From contig CAZYYM010000052.1 of NCBI GenBank assembly GCA_964651385.1, forward strand, positions 1-24,530: DNA of 24,530 nucleotides, in the 5' to 3' direction. Below the pieces are notes generated by a model. It had not been told where the DNA came from and did not search any database. It worked only from the letters and a program-made list of their open reading frames with translations. The position numbers and the translations under genes are program-made. Below, piece by piece: positions 7,177 to 15,858 of this stretch. The DNA comes from GCA-001735895 sp964651385. Lineage in GTDB: Bacteria > Pseudomonadota > Gammaproteobacteria > GCA-001735895. Every line of letters starts with the position of its first letter. The stretch's first letter is position 1.

Positions 7177-7818
7177 GTGGAACATTTTAAAAATTTCAGT
7201 GGTATTGTTGCCGGCATTGATCGCTCAAATATCGACACCGACGCCATTATTCCCAAGCAATATCTTAAATCGATTAAACGCTCGGGCTTTGGCCCCAATC
7301 TGTTTGACGACTGGCGATATCTCGACCCGGGTGAAGCGGGCAAGGACAATGCCGAAAGACGGCCGAATCCTGACTTCGTGCTGAACAAAAGCCCCTATAA
7401 TCATGCCCAAATTCTGCTTGCTCGTGGGAACTTTGCCTGTGGATCGTCGCGCGAACACGCTGTCTGGGCTTTGATGGATTTCGGCATTAAAGTTGTAATT
7501 GCGCCGAGCTACGCCGATATCTTTTATAACAATAGTTTTAAGAATGGCCTGTTACCGATTGCCTTGAGTGCCTCTCTAGTCGATCGATTGTTTGGGGAAC
7601 TTGATCTGAACGAGAATTATCAGCTCGAAATTGATCTGGAAAACCAGACTGTTATCAACTCCGAGGGTATTGAAATGCCATTCGAGATTGATGAATTTCG
7701 AAAATATTGCTTACTCAATGGTCTCGACGATATCGGCCTGACCCTGCAACACGCCGATCAAATCAAAAGTTTCGAGCAGAATTACTATTCAAAATATCCG
7801 TGGTTGGGGGATGCCTAA
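7177..7818 (+). CDS. leuD: 3-isopropylmalate dehydratase, small subunit
   Basis: This is the 213-residue swivel-domain partner of LeuC. It opens with MEHFKNFSGIVAGIDRSNIDTDAIIPKQYLK and carries the conserved GNFACGSSREHAVWAL loop (about residues 85-100) that contacts the substrate carboxylate. Translation starts at GTG, supported by AGGTGA about three bases upstream; no better in-frame ATG exists. Length is usual for the enterobacterial/pseudomonad-type LeuD. It sits between leuC and leuB with gaps of eight and three bases, so the three are one operon. Confidence 0.96.
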   Translation: MEHFKNFSGIVAGIDRSNIDTDAIIPKQYLKSIKRSGFGPNLFDDWRYLDPGEAGKDNAERRPNPDFVLNKSPYNHAQILLARGNFACGSSREHAVWALMDFGIKVVIAPSYADIFYNNSFKNGLLPIALSASLVDRLFGELDLNENYQLEIDLENQTVINSEGIEMPFEIDEFRKYCLLNGLDDIGLTLQHADQIKSFEQNYYSKYPWLGDA

Positions 7819-7821
7819 GTC

Positions 7822-8910
7822 ATGAGTTGCCGGAAAATAGCTGTATTGCCGGGCGACGGCATTGGGCCCGAGATTGTTTCCGAAGCGGTCAAGTTGTTGG
7901 AATGTCTACAACAGGATTTCGGTTTCGAAGTAGATCTCGAAACCGCCACTATCGGTGGCGCGGGATATGACGAGTCCGGGAAACCTTTACCCGATGCAAC
8001 TTTAGACCTCTGCCGAAAAGCCGATGCGATTTTACTAGGCGCAGTGGGTGGCCCTCAATATGAGTCGCTCGAGCGAGAGTTACGGCCTGAACGCGGTCTA
8101 CTGGCATTACGGTCGGAACTTGAACTGTTTTCTAACTTACGGCCAGCAATGCTTTACCCGCAATTGGCTGGTGCTTCGAGCTTGAAAGACGAAATTGTCG
8201 CAGGTCTCGATATAATGATAGTGCGTGAACTCACAGGCGGAATTTATTTTGGGCAGCCGCGCGGATTTCGGGAACTGGAGAATGGCGAGCGTCAGGGTTT
8301 TAACACACTTGTCTATGCTGAACATGAAATTGAACGCATCGGACGCTCAGCTTTTGATATCGCCATGTTACGTAACAGGAAACTCTGTTCGGTCGATAAG
8401 GCTAATGTGCTCGAAGTTTCTGAACTATGGCGCGAAGTAATGAATCGTCTCGGTGCTGACTATCCAGAAGTCGAACTTTCACACATGTATGTCGACAATG
8501 CTTCGATGCAACTGGTACGAGCACCGAAGCAGTTCGACGTCCTTGTCACGACCAATATGTTCGGCGATATCCTCTCGGATACCGCCGCTATGTTAACCGG
8601 CTCTATCGGTATGTTGCCGTCGGCGTCATTGGATAGCGACGCCAAAGGCATGTATGAACCGATTCACGGTTCTGCCCCCGATATTGCCGGTAAAAGCATT
8701 GCCAACCCACTGGCCACGATCATGTCGATTGGCATGATGTTGCGCTACAGCCTCGGTGAAGCTGAGCTTGCCGGCAAGATCGACCTGGCGGTTGGCAATG
8801 TTTTGAACCAGGGTTTTCGCACGGCTGATATTGCCGACAGCGGTCATACAGTAAGCACTGTCGAAATGGGCGATGCGGTGATCGCAGCCATGAAGTCGCT
8901 GGCTAATTAA
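7822..8910 (+). CDS. leuB: 3-isopropylmalate dehydrogenase
   Basis: LeuB oxidises and decarboxylates 3-isopropylmalate with NAD+ to 2-ketoisocaproate, the third leucine-specific step. The 362-residue protein has the beta-decarboxylating dehydrogenase pattern: VLPGDGIGPEIV (8-19), RPERGLLALRSELELFSNLRP carrying the substrate-binding arginines (88-108), ELTGGIYFGQPRG (136-148) with the catalytic Tyr, a CSVDKANVLE segment with the catalytic Lys, and NMFGDILSDTAAMLTGSIGMLPSASL for metal and substrate. The ATG is three bases after the leuD stop. The asd gene follows 27 bases later in the same direction. Confidence 0.97.
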   Translation: MSCRKIAVLPGDGIGPEIVSEAVKLLECLQQDFGFEVDLETATIGGAGYDESGKPLPDATLDLCRKADAILLGAVGGPQYESLERELRPERGLLALRSELELFSNLRPAMLYPQLAGASSLKDEIVAGLDIMIVRELTGGIYFGQPRGFRELENGERQGFNTLVYAEHEIERIGRSAFDIAMLRNRKLCSVDKANVLEVSELWREVMNRLGADYPEVELSHMYVDNASMQLVRAPKQFDVLVTTNMFGDILSDTAAMLTGSIGMLPSASLDSDAKGMYEPIHGSAPDIAGKSIANPLATIMSIGMMLRYSLGEAELAGKIDLAVGNVLNQGFRTADIADSGHTVSTVEMGDAVIAAMKSLAN

Positions 8911-8937
8911 TTTATTGTTACCAGGATCGACAAGAAT

Positions 8938-10053
8938 ATGAAAAGAGTCGGATTCGTAGGGTGGCGGGGCATGGTTGGTTCCGTTTTGATGCAGCGTATG
9001 CAGGCAGAAAACGATTTTTCCTTTATCGAAGAACCGGTTTTTTATACGACTTCGCAGGTAGGTCAATGCGGCCCCGATATCGGTAAAGACATCGCATTAT
9101 TACAGGATGCTACCGATATAAACAGCCTGAAGGCCATGGATGCGATTGTTACCTGTCAGGGCGGTGACTATACCAAAAAGGTGTATGCCGAGCTGCGTGG
9201 CAGTGGTTGGCGGGGCTACTGGATTGACGCGGCTTCTAGTCTGCGTATGGAAGACCATACTGTGATCATCCTCGATCCGGTCAATCGATCGGTCATCGAC
9301 CAGGCGCTGGCCGACGGCAAGAAAGATTTCATCGGTGGTAACTGTACTGTGAGCTTGATGATGCTTGGCATGGGTGGATTGTTTGATCACGACATGGTTG
9401 ACTGGATCAGCGTAATGACTTATCAGGCAGCTTCGGGTAGTGGTGCCCAGCATATGCGTGAACTAATCGCGCAAATGGGTAGCGTGTATAATAGTGTTGA
9501 AGATTTGTTGAACGACCCGGCATCGGCGATCCTCGAGATTGACCGCAAGGTTAGCGACCAGCTTAGGTCTGAGTCTTATCCCAATGCGCAATTCGGTGTG
9601 CCCTTGGCTGGCAGTCTGATACCCTGGATTGATTCGCAACTTGAAAATGGTCAGAGTCGTGAAGAATGGAAAGGCGGTATAGAGGCCAATAAAATTCTGG
9701 GCCGATCCAATGATCAAATCCCGATCGATGGTATCTGCGTTCGGATTGGCGCAATGCGTTCGCATTCCCAGGCCTTGACCGTTAAATTGAAAAAAGACCT
9801 GCCAATCGACGAGATTCAACAGATGCTGGCGGAATCGAATCAATGGGTTAAGGTGTTGCCTAATGAGCGACAGATATCAATTCAGCAATTGTCTCCGGCA
9901 GCTGTGACCGGTTCGCTGGATATTCCAATTGGCCGGCTGCGGAAAATGAATATGGGCAATGAATACCTGTCTGCTTTTACGGTTGGTGACCAGTTACTCT
10001 GGGGTGCCGCTGAACCACTAAGACGCATGTTGAAAATACTGCTTGAGTCATAA
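8938..10053 (+). CDS. asd: aspartate-semialdehyde dehydrogenase
   Basis: Asd reduces beta-aspartyl phosphate with NADPH to aspartate semialdehyde, the branch point to lysine/diaminopimelate, threonine and methionine. The 371-residue protein is the gammaproteobacterial (E. coli-like) form. The nucleotide-binding VGFVGWRGMVGSVLMQRM is at 4-21, the nucleophile Cys136 is in FIGGNCTVSLMMLG, and the acid/base His276 is in ICVRIGAMRSHSQALTVKLK. All catalytic residues seem intact. An AGGATCG ribosome site lies a little far upstream. The stop is two bases before the start of the inactive paralogue usg, so the two are probably co-translated. Confidence 0.96.
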   Translation: MKRVGFVGWRGMVGSVLMQRMQAENDFSFIEEPVFYTTSQVGQCGPDIGKDIALLQDATDINSLKAMDAIVTCQGGDYTKKVYAELRGSGWRGYWIDAASSLRMEDHTVIILDPVNRSVIDQALADGKKDFIGGNCTVSLMMLGMGGLFDHDMVDWISVMTYQAASGSGAQHMRELIAQMGSVYNSVEDLLNDPASAILEIDRKVSDQLRSESYPNAQFGVPLAGSLIPWIDSQLENGQSREEWKGGIEANKILGRSNDQIPIDGICVRIGAMRSHSQALTVKLKKDLPIDEIQQMLAESNQWVKVLPNERQISIQQLSPAAVTGSLDIPIGRLRKMNMGNEYLSAFTVGDQLLWGAAEPLRRMLKILLES

Positions 10054-10055
10054 AT

Positions 10056-11009
10056 ATGGATGATTTCCGAGTCGCCCTGACTCACGCGGGCAGCATTGCG
10101 ACTGAAGCGATACTCGAAAAACTACCTGATACCGGTGTCACGCCGGACTCGGTGATTTTACTTGGAGATCAATCGAATATCGGTTCGCGACTCGCCTACG
10201 CAGATAGCTATCTTGAAGTTCAGAATCAAGAAGAATTCCAGTTTAACGGTTGTGCTTTGGTGCTGATGCCGGAATACGATAATTCGATTGAGGAACGGCT
10301 GACACACCTCGATACCGTATTGGTCAGCCATTGCATTGATAGCGCTGACCCCGCGATTTTTGCCGCGACACGGGAAGTGGATCTTAATATCTCTTATACA
10401 CAATCGAAGGTGCGCGTCTGCAATCCTGAATTATCCTGTCTGCTGGGTGTTTTACCAGAATTACATCGAGCGTTCGAAATTATCAGTGTTAATCTGGTTT
10501 TTTTACAATCCGCCGAAAGTAGAGGCAAGGCAGCTATCGATGAATTGGCCGGTCAAACCGTTGCTTTATTGAATGCTAGAGACGCTGTACCCGGGGTTTA
10601 CCCGCTTCAAATCGCCTTCAATATGATTCCCGCCCCTGGCTTTAACGATTTGAATACCGATTTGCCGAAACTATTAGGGAATTGCGACATCAATTGCATC
10701 CATCAGGTAATAGATGTTCCGGCATTTCACGGTTTTGCAGCCGCTGTCCAGCTTGAATTGGCCGTGGATGCCGATTTAGATGGCATTAAAGGTGTGATAA
10801 AGGAAATTCCGAAGGTGTATTTGAATGATACCTATTCAAGCCCGATTTCTGATTGTAATCAATCATTTAGCTGTGTTATAAACCGACTCGAGCAGGTACG
10901 TGTTCAATCAAATAGTGTTCTATTCTGGATAGTTGCCGACCCGATGCGATTCGGATTGGCAAATAATTACGTGAATGTAACAGATATTTTGCTAAAATCT
11001 TTTTTGTAA
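10056..11009 (+). CDS. usg: USG-1-like protein, catalytically inactive Asd paralogue
   Basis: This 317-residue protein has the aspartate-semialdehyde dehydrogenase fold but should not be an active dehydrogenase. The usual NPNCS nucleophile motif reads NPELS (123-127), putting Leu126 in place of Cys. The usual F-R-G-H-S motif reads F-H-G-F-A (224-228), putting Phe227 in place of the catalytic His. The C-terminal DPMRFGLANNYVNVTDILL keeps the family pattern. The N-terminal glycine-rich nucleotide loop is also weakened (ALTHAGSIATEAILE). Such Asd-like genes, called usg in E. coli and usg-1 in Pseudomonas, lie between asd and fimV/truA in many Gammaproteobacteria; their function is unproven. It follows asd after two bases with no clear ribosome site, which suggests translational coupling. 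A scaffold or regulatory role is possible but is inference. Confidence 0.9.
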   Translation: MDDFRVALTHAGSIATEAILEKLPDTGVTPDSVILLGDQSNIGSRLAYADSYLEVQNQEEFQFNGCALVLMPEYDNSIEERLTHLDTVLVSHCIDSADPAIFAATREVDLNISYTQSKVRVCNPELSCLLGVLPELHRAFEIISVNLVFLQSAESRGKAAIDELAGQTVALLNARDAVPGVYPLQIAFNMIPAPGFNDLNTDLPKLLGNCDINCIHQVIDVPAFHGFAAAVQLELAVDADLDGIKGVIKEIPKVYLNDTYSSPISDCNQSFSCVINRLEQVRVQSNSVLFWIVADPMRFGLANNYVNVTDILLKSFL

Positions 11010-11018
11010 TCTATAGTT

Positions 11019-11030
11019 ACAAGTACTTGT
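11019..11030. promoter_or_regulatory. 12-bp palindrome upstream of fimV
   Basis: ACAAGTACTTGT is perfectly self-complementary. It lies between the usg stop and the putative fimV promoter, centred about 53 bases before the predicted start. It could be a regulator site; its binding partner is unknown. Confidence 0.35.
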
Positions 11031-11042
11031 GAAAGTGCTTTC

Positions 11043-11071
11043 TTTAAAGTAAATTCTCTAACTATTAGTAT
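11043..11071 (+). promoter_or_regulatory. putative fimV promoter
   Basis: TTTAAA (11043-11048, 4/6) and TAGTAT (11066-11071, 4/6) are separated by exactly 17 bases in the AT-rich gap before fimV. It is a moderate match to the sigma-70 consensus. The predicted leader of about 55 bases ends with a GGAG ribosome site. Confidence 0.4.
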
Positions 11072-11132
11072 AGGTGCATGGAATTACGCCACTTTATGGT
11101 TAAAAAAGCTAGGGAGTTTAGGAGACATATTT

Positions 11133-14100
11133 GTGCGTAATCTGGGGTTAATCATATCATTTTGGTTGTCGGCCATCCTTATTCCGACCAATAGTCTCGC
11201 CCTGGGTTTGGGCGAAATCGAAGTCAATTCCTTTTTAAATCAACCGCTTAAAGCGGAGATAAAGGTTATATCCGCCCGCGCTGGTGAGATTGACGATCTG
11301 CTTGTTAGTCTCGCCTCCCGAGATGCATTTACACGAGCCGGCTTGTCGCGCCCCAAAGGTCTTTCCGAATTACGCTTTGCTGTTCGAAAAAGCGAAGAAG
11401 GTGATTCGGCAGTCATTCTGGTAACTACCAATGCATCGGTCAAAGAGCCGTTCCTGAATTTTCTGGTTGAAGCCGATTGGTCGAAGGGTCGTTTACTGCG
11501 AGAATTTACCATTTTGCTCGACCCGCCTTTTTTTGCGGATAGCCCGGCAACTACGCCGGCAGCAGAGCCTGAAGCCGTTGCAACTCAATCGACGACTGAG
11601 TCGGTACAGGCCGAACCTAAACCCGAAGCATCGACTCCGATAGTTGAAAGCGAGGCGTACGATTCCGGTTCGACATCTGAGCAACAGACAATTACCGAAC
11701 CGATTGCGTTTTCGGATGAAGACCAGAATACCAAGCAGTCCGATATTGGTCAGGTCGCTTCCTCTGCAGACGTCGTCGTTGAAAAAGGTAATACATTGTG
11801 GAGTATCGCTTCAAATTTGCAAAATAGCGGTTTTAGCATGAGCCAGATAATGCTTGCTGTTCAGCGTGCTAATCCTGATGCATTCGGCGATGACAATATA
11901 AACAATCTCAAAGTTGGTTCCGTATTGCGTATGCCCGATGCCAGTGAGATGAGCGAATTAGACCAACAGCAGGCCTATGCCCGGGTTCTCGAACAAAATG
12001 GCCTGTGGGATGACTATGTTGCGCGAGTCACCGGTGAACCTGCGTTTGCATCGGAAAGTGAATCAAGGGGGCCTACAGATACCAAAGACGACACCCAGCA
12101 GCAAACTGCTGAATTAAATCTGTTAACGCCTGGTGATGGTGAATCGGACGCTGCCGGATTGCAAAATGAAGGTGATGACGCGAATGAATTACGTGTAAAG
12201 TTAGCGCTGGCGGAAGAAGAACTGGATGCCTCACGGATAGAGAATCAGGAGCTGGATTCCCGTATTGCTGAACTGGAAGCTCGATTGAGCAAGTTCGAAG
12301 AATTACAGAAAATGGTCGAAATAGAAGACGATAGCCTGGCAAAAATTCAGGAGAATCAGGCACAGGAAAATGAATCGATTATCAGTAACGATGCGCTCAG
12401 TGAAGAACAGAAATCCGCCGATGAAGATGCGCTGCTCGAAGAACTACTGACCGTAGATGAAACCGTTACTGCAGAAAGTAGTGATGCTATGGTTGAAGAC
12501 GCTGCTACCGAAGTAGAAACCCCTGCTGTTAAAGATTCCGATATCTTAACTGAAGGCGATAGTCTCGAGTCTGACCAATCTAGCGAAGCACCGCCTGTCC
12601 CGGTCATTGTGACCGAGCCTTTACCGACCGAGCCCTCAATACTCGACAGTATTTTACCTGCAGGCATTCTTGATATGCTGCCGGACTTTTCCCGTGTAAT
12701 GCCATCAGTTGATGCTCTCGCTCTTGATCCGGTGATGTTAGGTGGCCTTGGTGGCATATTGTTGCTGTTAATCGGGCTACTTATCTATAAGCGTATGAAA
12801 TCAACAAATGACGATGACGATGTCGTTGTCAACGATCCCATATTCGCAGCGGATGGCCGCGAAGAAGAGGATGATTTAACGCCGATCCATCTGGCCGAAG
12901 GCGCCTTCGATGGCCTTGAGGACGATACCGATATCAATCTTTCTGATGATGCATCGGTGCCATCATCTATGTTCGAAGAAAATGTTGAAGACGGCTTCTC
13001 CGAAACTGCGGTTATATCTGATGAGGATATTTCCGCAGCTGAGGCCCCTGCAATAGAAGAGCAGGACGATATTCTTAATGAAGCAGACGTCTATCTGGCC
13101 TACAACCTGTACGATAATGCTGAAGAGTTATTAGCTTCAAGTCTGGATGCTAATCCGGAGCGGGCTGATTATCGTTCTAAATTGCTCGATACTCATTTTG
13201 CCACTAAAAATGTCGAGGCGTTTATTCGTGAAGCCGAATCCCTGAAGTCTATGGGAAGTCCATCTGCCCGCTATTGGGATCGAGTTGCAGTTATGGGATT
13301 TGAACTGGCTCCCGATAATGCACTTTTCGCCGATGCCAAAGAAAGTGGAATGAGTGCAGCAGACCTTGAATTTTCCAAGCCTGCCGCTGCTGATTTTGAT
13401 CTCGGTGCAGACGAAGACGAAACAAATTTCTCTACAACCGATTTTGATCTAGGAGAAGATGATACCGGCTCTTTTGAATCCACCGATTATTCTTCTGCAG
13501 AATTCGGCGAAGATACCGATGCACCCCAGGCAGAACAAATTGATGACGATAGCACCGAATTACCCGCATTGGATGAAGCTGAAAGTACAGTCGATGAAAT
13601 TGGGGATCTGGATTTTGCATTTGACGAAAGTGAAGCTGTCGACCCCGAAGACAGCTCCGAAGATCTGGATTTCGGTCTACCGGATGACCTGGATTTAAGT
13701 AGCGACGAACTGGATGTTGAAACCACCTCTGTCATTGAGGCTGGTACTGCGGTTATAGATACCGATACCTTTAGCGCAGAACTGGACATCGATAACGACT
13801 TGCAGGTGGAATCGACAACGGTTTTGGATTCGGCAGCTATTCCTGAAGCGGGCGATAATACAGATTTCGGCATGGATGATACAGCGACGATGCATGCAGC
13901 CATTGATGGAAGTACGGATGATATCGATGATGTGATACTTGATCTGGGCGATATCGACGATGACGATTCGTTATCTATGGATGTCGATATGGCGGCAGAT
14001 AATTTAAGAACTGACACCTTCGCCCCGGGGGATTTTGATGACCCGGAAGAGCTCGCCGCTATAGAAGCAGATATTAGCAGCGCAGGCATCGACGATATTG

Positions 14101-14273
14101 AAGATTTAATGCTACCTGACGACGTTGACGAAGTCTCCACCAAACTTGATTTGGCACGGGCATTCATCGATATGGGGGATGCCGAAGGAGCACGAAGCAG
14201 CCTCGATGAAGTATTGGTAGAAGGCAATGATGAACAAAAGGCTGAAGCACAGGCGTTAATTGATCAACTGTGA
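11133..14273 (+). CDS. fimV: FimV/HubP-type polar hub and pilus assembly protein
   Basis: FimV is an inner-membrane, peptidoglycan-binding protein needed for type IV pilus assembly, twitching and polar localisation. The 1046-residue protein has a signal peptide (1-24, cut after SLA), a periplasmic FimV N-terminal domain (LGLGEIEVNSFLNQPLKAEI onward, 25-133), and a Pro/Glu/Ser-rich linker. A LysM domain follows at about 213-268 (VVEKGNTLWSIA to VGSVLRMP), then a coiled coil (about 350-395) and one transmembrane segment (about 534-552, followed by YKRMK). The cytoplasmic half is highly acidic, has a TPR-like segment (about 645-703), and ends in the conserved FimV C-terminal domain (TKLDLARAFIDMGDAEGARS to IDQL). 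The start is GTG with GGAG eight bases upstream. Its place after asd-usg and before truA is conserved. No pilin genes are in view. Confidence 0.95.
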   Translation: MRNLGLIISFWLSAILIPTNSLALGLGEIEVNSFLNQPLKAEIKVISARAGEIDDLLVSLASRDAFTRAGLSRPKGLSELRFAVRKSEEGDSAVILVTTNASVKEPFLNFLVEADWSKGRLLREFTILLDPPFFADSPATTPAAEPEAVATQSTTESVQAEPKPEASTPIVESEAYDSGSTSEQQTITEPIAFSDEDQNTKQSDIGQVASSADVVVEKGNTLWSIASNLQNSGFSMSQIMLAVQRANPDAFGDDNINNLKVGSVLRMPDASEMSELDQQQAYARVLEQNGLWDDYVARVTGEPAFASESESRGPTDTKDDTQQQTAELNLLTPGDGESDAAGLQNEGDDANELRVKLALAEEELDASRIENQELDSRIAELEARLSKFEELQKMVEIEDDSLAKIQENQAQENESIISNDALSEEQKSADEDALLEELLTVDETVTAESSDAMVEDAATEVETPAVKDSDILTEGDSLESDQSSEAPPVPVIVTEPLPTEPSILDSILPAGILDMLPDFSRVMPSVDALALDPVMLGGLGGILLLLIGLLIYKRMKSTNDDDDVVVNDPIFAADGREEEDDLTPIHLAEGAFDGLEDDTDINLSDDASVPSSMFEENVEDGFSETAVISDEDISAAEAPAIEEQDDILNEADVYLAYNLYDNAEELLASSLDANPERADYRSKLLDTHFATKNVEAFIREAESLKSMGSPSARYWDRVAVMGFELAPDNALFADAKESGMSAADLEFSKPAAADFDLGADEDETNFSTTDFDLGEDDTGSFESTDYSSAEFGEDTDAPQAEQIDDDSTELPALDEAESTVDEIGDLDFAFDESEAVDPEDSSEDLDFGLPDDLDLSSDELDVETTSVIEAGTAVIDTDTFSAELDIDNDLQVESTTVLDSAAIPEAGDNTDFGMDDTATMHAAIDGSTDDIDDVILDLGDIDDDDSLSMDVDMAADNLRTDTFAPGDFDDPEELAAIEADISSAGIDDIEDLMLPDDVDEVSTKLDLARAFIDMGDAEGARSSLDEVLVEGNDEQKAEAQALIDQL

Positions 14274-14281
14274 CACTTAAA

Positions 14282-14294
14282 GCGGTATAATCCG
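14282..14294 (+). repeat. TATAAT-containing direct repeat, copy 1
   Basis: GCGGTATAATCCG lies just after the fimV stop and differs at one base from the copy at 14367-14379. It contains a perfect -10 hexamer. Because it precedes the fimV terminator, any transcript from it would be short. Confidence 0.4.
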
Positions 14295-14318
14295 ACTCTT
14301 TAAAACAGATGTATATTT

Positions 14319-14344
14319 GGCCTGTTATTGTTAACGGGCTTTTT
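14319..14344 (+). terminator. fimV: Rho-independent terminator after fimV
   Basis: The stem GCCTGTTA (14320-14327) pairs with TAACGGGC (14332-14339) around a TTGT loop, with one wobble pair. It is followed directly by five T (14340-14344). It lies about 45 bases after the fimV stop, so it separates fimV from truA and the downstream run of genes. Confidence 0.75.
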
Positions 14345-14366
14345 GTTCAAGGTAGCCTGTTTTCTT

Positions 14367-14379
14367 GCGGTATAATTCG
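14367..14379 (+). promoter_or_regulatory. putative -10 region of the truA-trp-accD promoter (direct repeat, copy 2)
   Basis: GCGGTATAATTCG contains a perfect TATAAT (14371-14376) downstream of the fimV terminator. The region 17 bases upstream (CAAGGT) is a poor -35. The predicted start near 14383 would leave about 50 bases of leader before truA. The near-identical 13-mer at 14282 is the other copy. Confidence 0.45.
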
Positions 14380-14432
14380 TCGCAGATGATCAAACCTTAT
14401 TCCTTTACAGCTTTGTTCTAATCGCGTTCGAA

Positions 14433-15218
14433 ATGCTCGTAAAATTTGCCATAGCCATCGAATATTCTGGTACAAATTATTGTGGGTGGCAACAACAGAA
14501 GCATTGTGTTTCGGTACAGCAACATCTACAGGAGGCAATCGGATTTGTCGCTAACCACCCGATTCAACTGATATGTGCCGGCCGGACAGATGCCGGCGTC
14601 CACGCGATAGAACAGATTGCTCATTTTGAGTCTGATGCGAAACGCGATAGTCGTGCCTGGGTATTGGGTTCGAATTGTCGATTACCAAAAGACATACGAG
14701 TCAAATGGATTGCACCTGTACAACCCGATTTTCATGCGCGTTTTAGCGCCATTGCTCGCAGTTACCGCTATATAATTTTCAATAGTGACGTACCCAGTGC
14801 CATTTTTAGCAATTGCTGTACCTGGGATTATCGGCATCTTGATCATTTGCTTATGCAGGAATGCGCTCAGGTGCTACTCGGAGAGCATGATTTCAGTTCC
14901 TTTCGGGCCGTTGGTTGTCAGGCAAAATCAGCCAGCCGTAACATACATTCGATTCAAATTTCCCGCCGGGGTAAGCTTATTTATCTCGATATTAAAGCTA
15001 ACGCCTTTTTATACCATATGGTTCGCAACATCGCTGGAAGTTTGATGGCGGTGGGGCGGGGCGATCAATCCAGGTGCTGGTTTTCCGAGTTGCTGGCCGC
15101 AAAAGACCGGAACCAGGCGGGTATTACGGCCCCGGCAGCGGGGTTATATCTGCTGCGCGCGTTTTATCCAGAACCATTTAATTTACCCTGTCGGGCACAA
15201 AATCCCGTATTATTCTGA
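14433..15218 (+). CDS. truA: tRNA pseudouridine(38-40) synthase
   Basis: TruA converts uridines 38, 39 and 40 in the tRNA anticodon stem to pseudouridine. The 261-residue protein shows the family start FAIAIEYSGTNYCGWQQQ (5-22), the catalytic Asp53 in CAGRTDAGVHA, RSYRYIIFN in the central strand, and the FLYHMVRNIAGSLMAVGRG helix near the C-terminus. The ribosome site before the ATG is weak, but this ATG gives the conserved N-terminus. trpF starts four bases after the stop. Its position after fimV and before the accD-folC run is conserved in Gammaproteobacteria. Confidence 0.96.
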   Translation: MLVKFAIAIEYSGTNYCGWQQQKHCVSVQQHLQEAIGFVANHPIQLICAGRTDAGVHAIEQIAHFESDAKRDSRAWVLGSNCRLPKDIRVKWIAPVQPDFHARFSAIARSYRYIIFNSDVPSAIFSNCCTWDYRHLDHLLMQECAQVLLGEHDFSSFRAVGCQAKSASRNIHSIQISRRGKLIYLDIKANAFLYHMVRNIAGSLMAVGRGDQSRCWFSELLAAKDRNQAGITAPAAGLYLLRAFYPEPFNLPCRAQNPVLF

Positions 15219-15222
15219 CTCT

Positions 15223-15858
15223 ATGACTGCTAGAACCCGGATAAAAATTTGTGGATTAACGAGCCTTGATCTGGCCCTGTATTGTGCTGATCTCGGAGCC
15301 GATTCGATTGGTCTGGTATTTCATCCGCCGAGCTCCCGCCTGGTTGAAATTGATACCGCGATCGAGATTCGCAGGTCGTTGCCACCATTTGTGACAGTAA
15401 CTGCACTATTTTTAAATGAGAAACCGGACTGGATGGAGCAGGTGGTTGAGACTGTTAAGCCCGACTGTTTACAGTTTCACGGCAATGAAATGGTGCGGAC
15501 TTGTGAGCGCTTCGAAATACCCTATATAAAGGCCATTCCGATGGCTAGTGTGACCAATGCCAGGAATTACGCGCTGGAATATCCCAGTGCCCAGGGCTTT
15601 CTGCTGGATAGCAATGTGGCTGGACGAATGGGCGGTTCTGGTGATACATTTGACTGGTCAATAATCCCCTCTTCGTTTGGCTCGTCATTGGTGCTTGCCG
15701 GCGGTTTAAATCCAGGCAATGTTGCTGAAGCGATTACTCAGGTGAAACCCTGGGGGGTCGATGTCAGCAGTGGCGTAGAGGTATCCAGGGGTATAAAGGA
15801 CAAAGCATTGATTAACCAGTTTTTTCACGAGGTAAACCGTGTCGACACTAATGCATGA
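15223..15858 (+). CDS. trpF: phosphoribosylanthranilate isomerase
   Basis: TrpF carries out the Amadori rearrangement of phosphoribosylanthranilate in tryptophan synthesis. The 211-residue TIM barrel has the active-site Cys10 in IKICGLTS, Asp129 in GFLLDS, the phosphate-binding VLAGGLNPGNV, and GVDVSSGVEVSRGIKD near the C-terminus. It is a stand-alone enzyme, unlike the E. coli TrpC-TrpF fusion. Its start follows the truA stop by four bases with no good ribosome site, so it probably relies on coupling. Its 3' end overlaps trpB by 20 bases. Confidence 0.96.
   Translation: MTARTRIKICGLTSLDLALYCADLGADSIGLVFHPPSSRLVEIDTAIEIRRSLPPFVTVTALFLNEKPDWMEQVVETVKPDCLQFHGNEMVRTCERFEIPYIKAIPMASVTNARNYALEYPSAQGFLLDSNVAGRMGGSGDTFDWSIIPSSFGSSLVLAGGLNPGNVAEAITQVKPWGVDVSSGVEVSRGIKDKALINQFFHEVNRVDTNA

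Noticed and set aside
8626..9066. 146-residue minus-strand open frame across the leuB-asd junction
   Set aside because: It overlaps two clearly functional genes and shows no family pattern.
12356..12757. 133-residue Ser-rich open frame on the minus strand
   Set aside because: Same compositional shadow of acidic fimV codons.
13487..14227. 246-residue open frame on the minus strand, very Ser-rich
   Set aside because: It is antisense to the Asp/Glu-rich part of fimV. GAY/GAR codons read backwards give Ser-rich frames. It has no ribosome site or recognisable domain.
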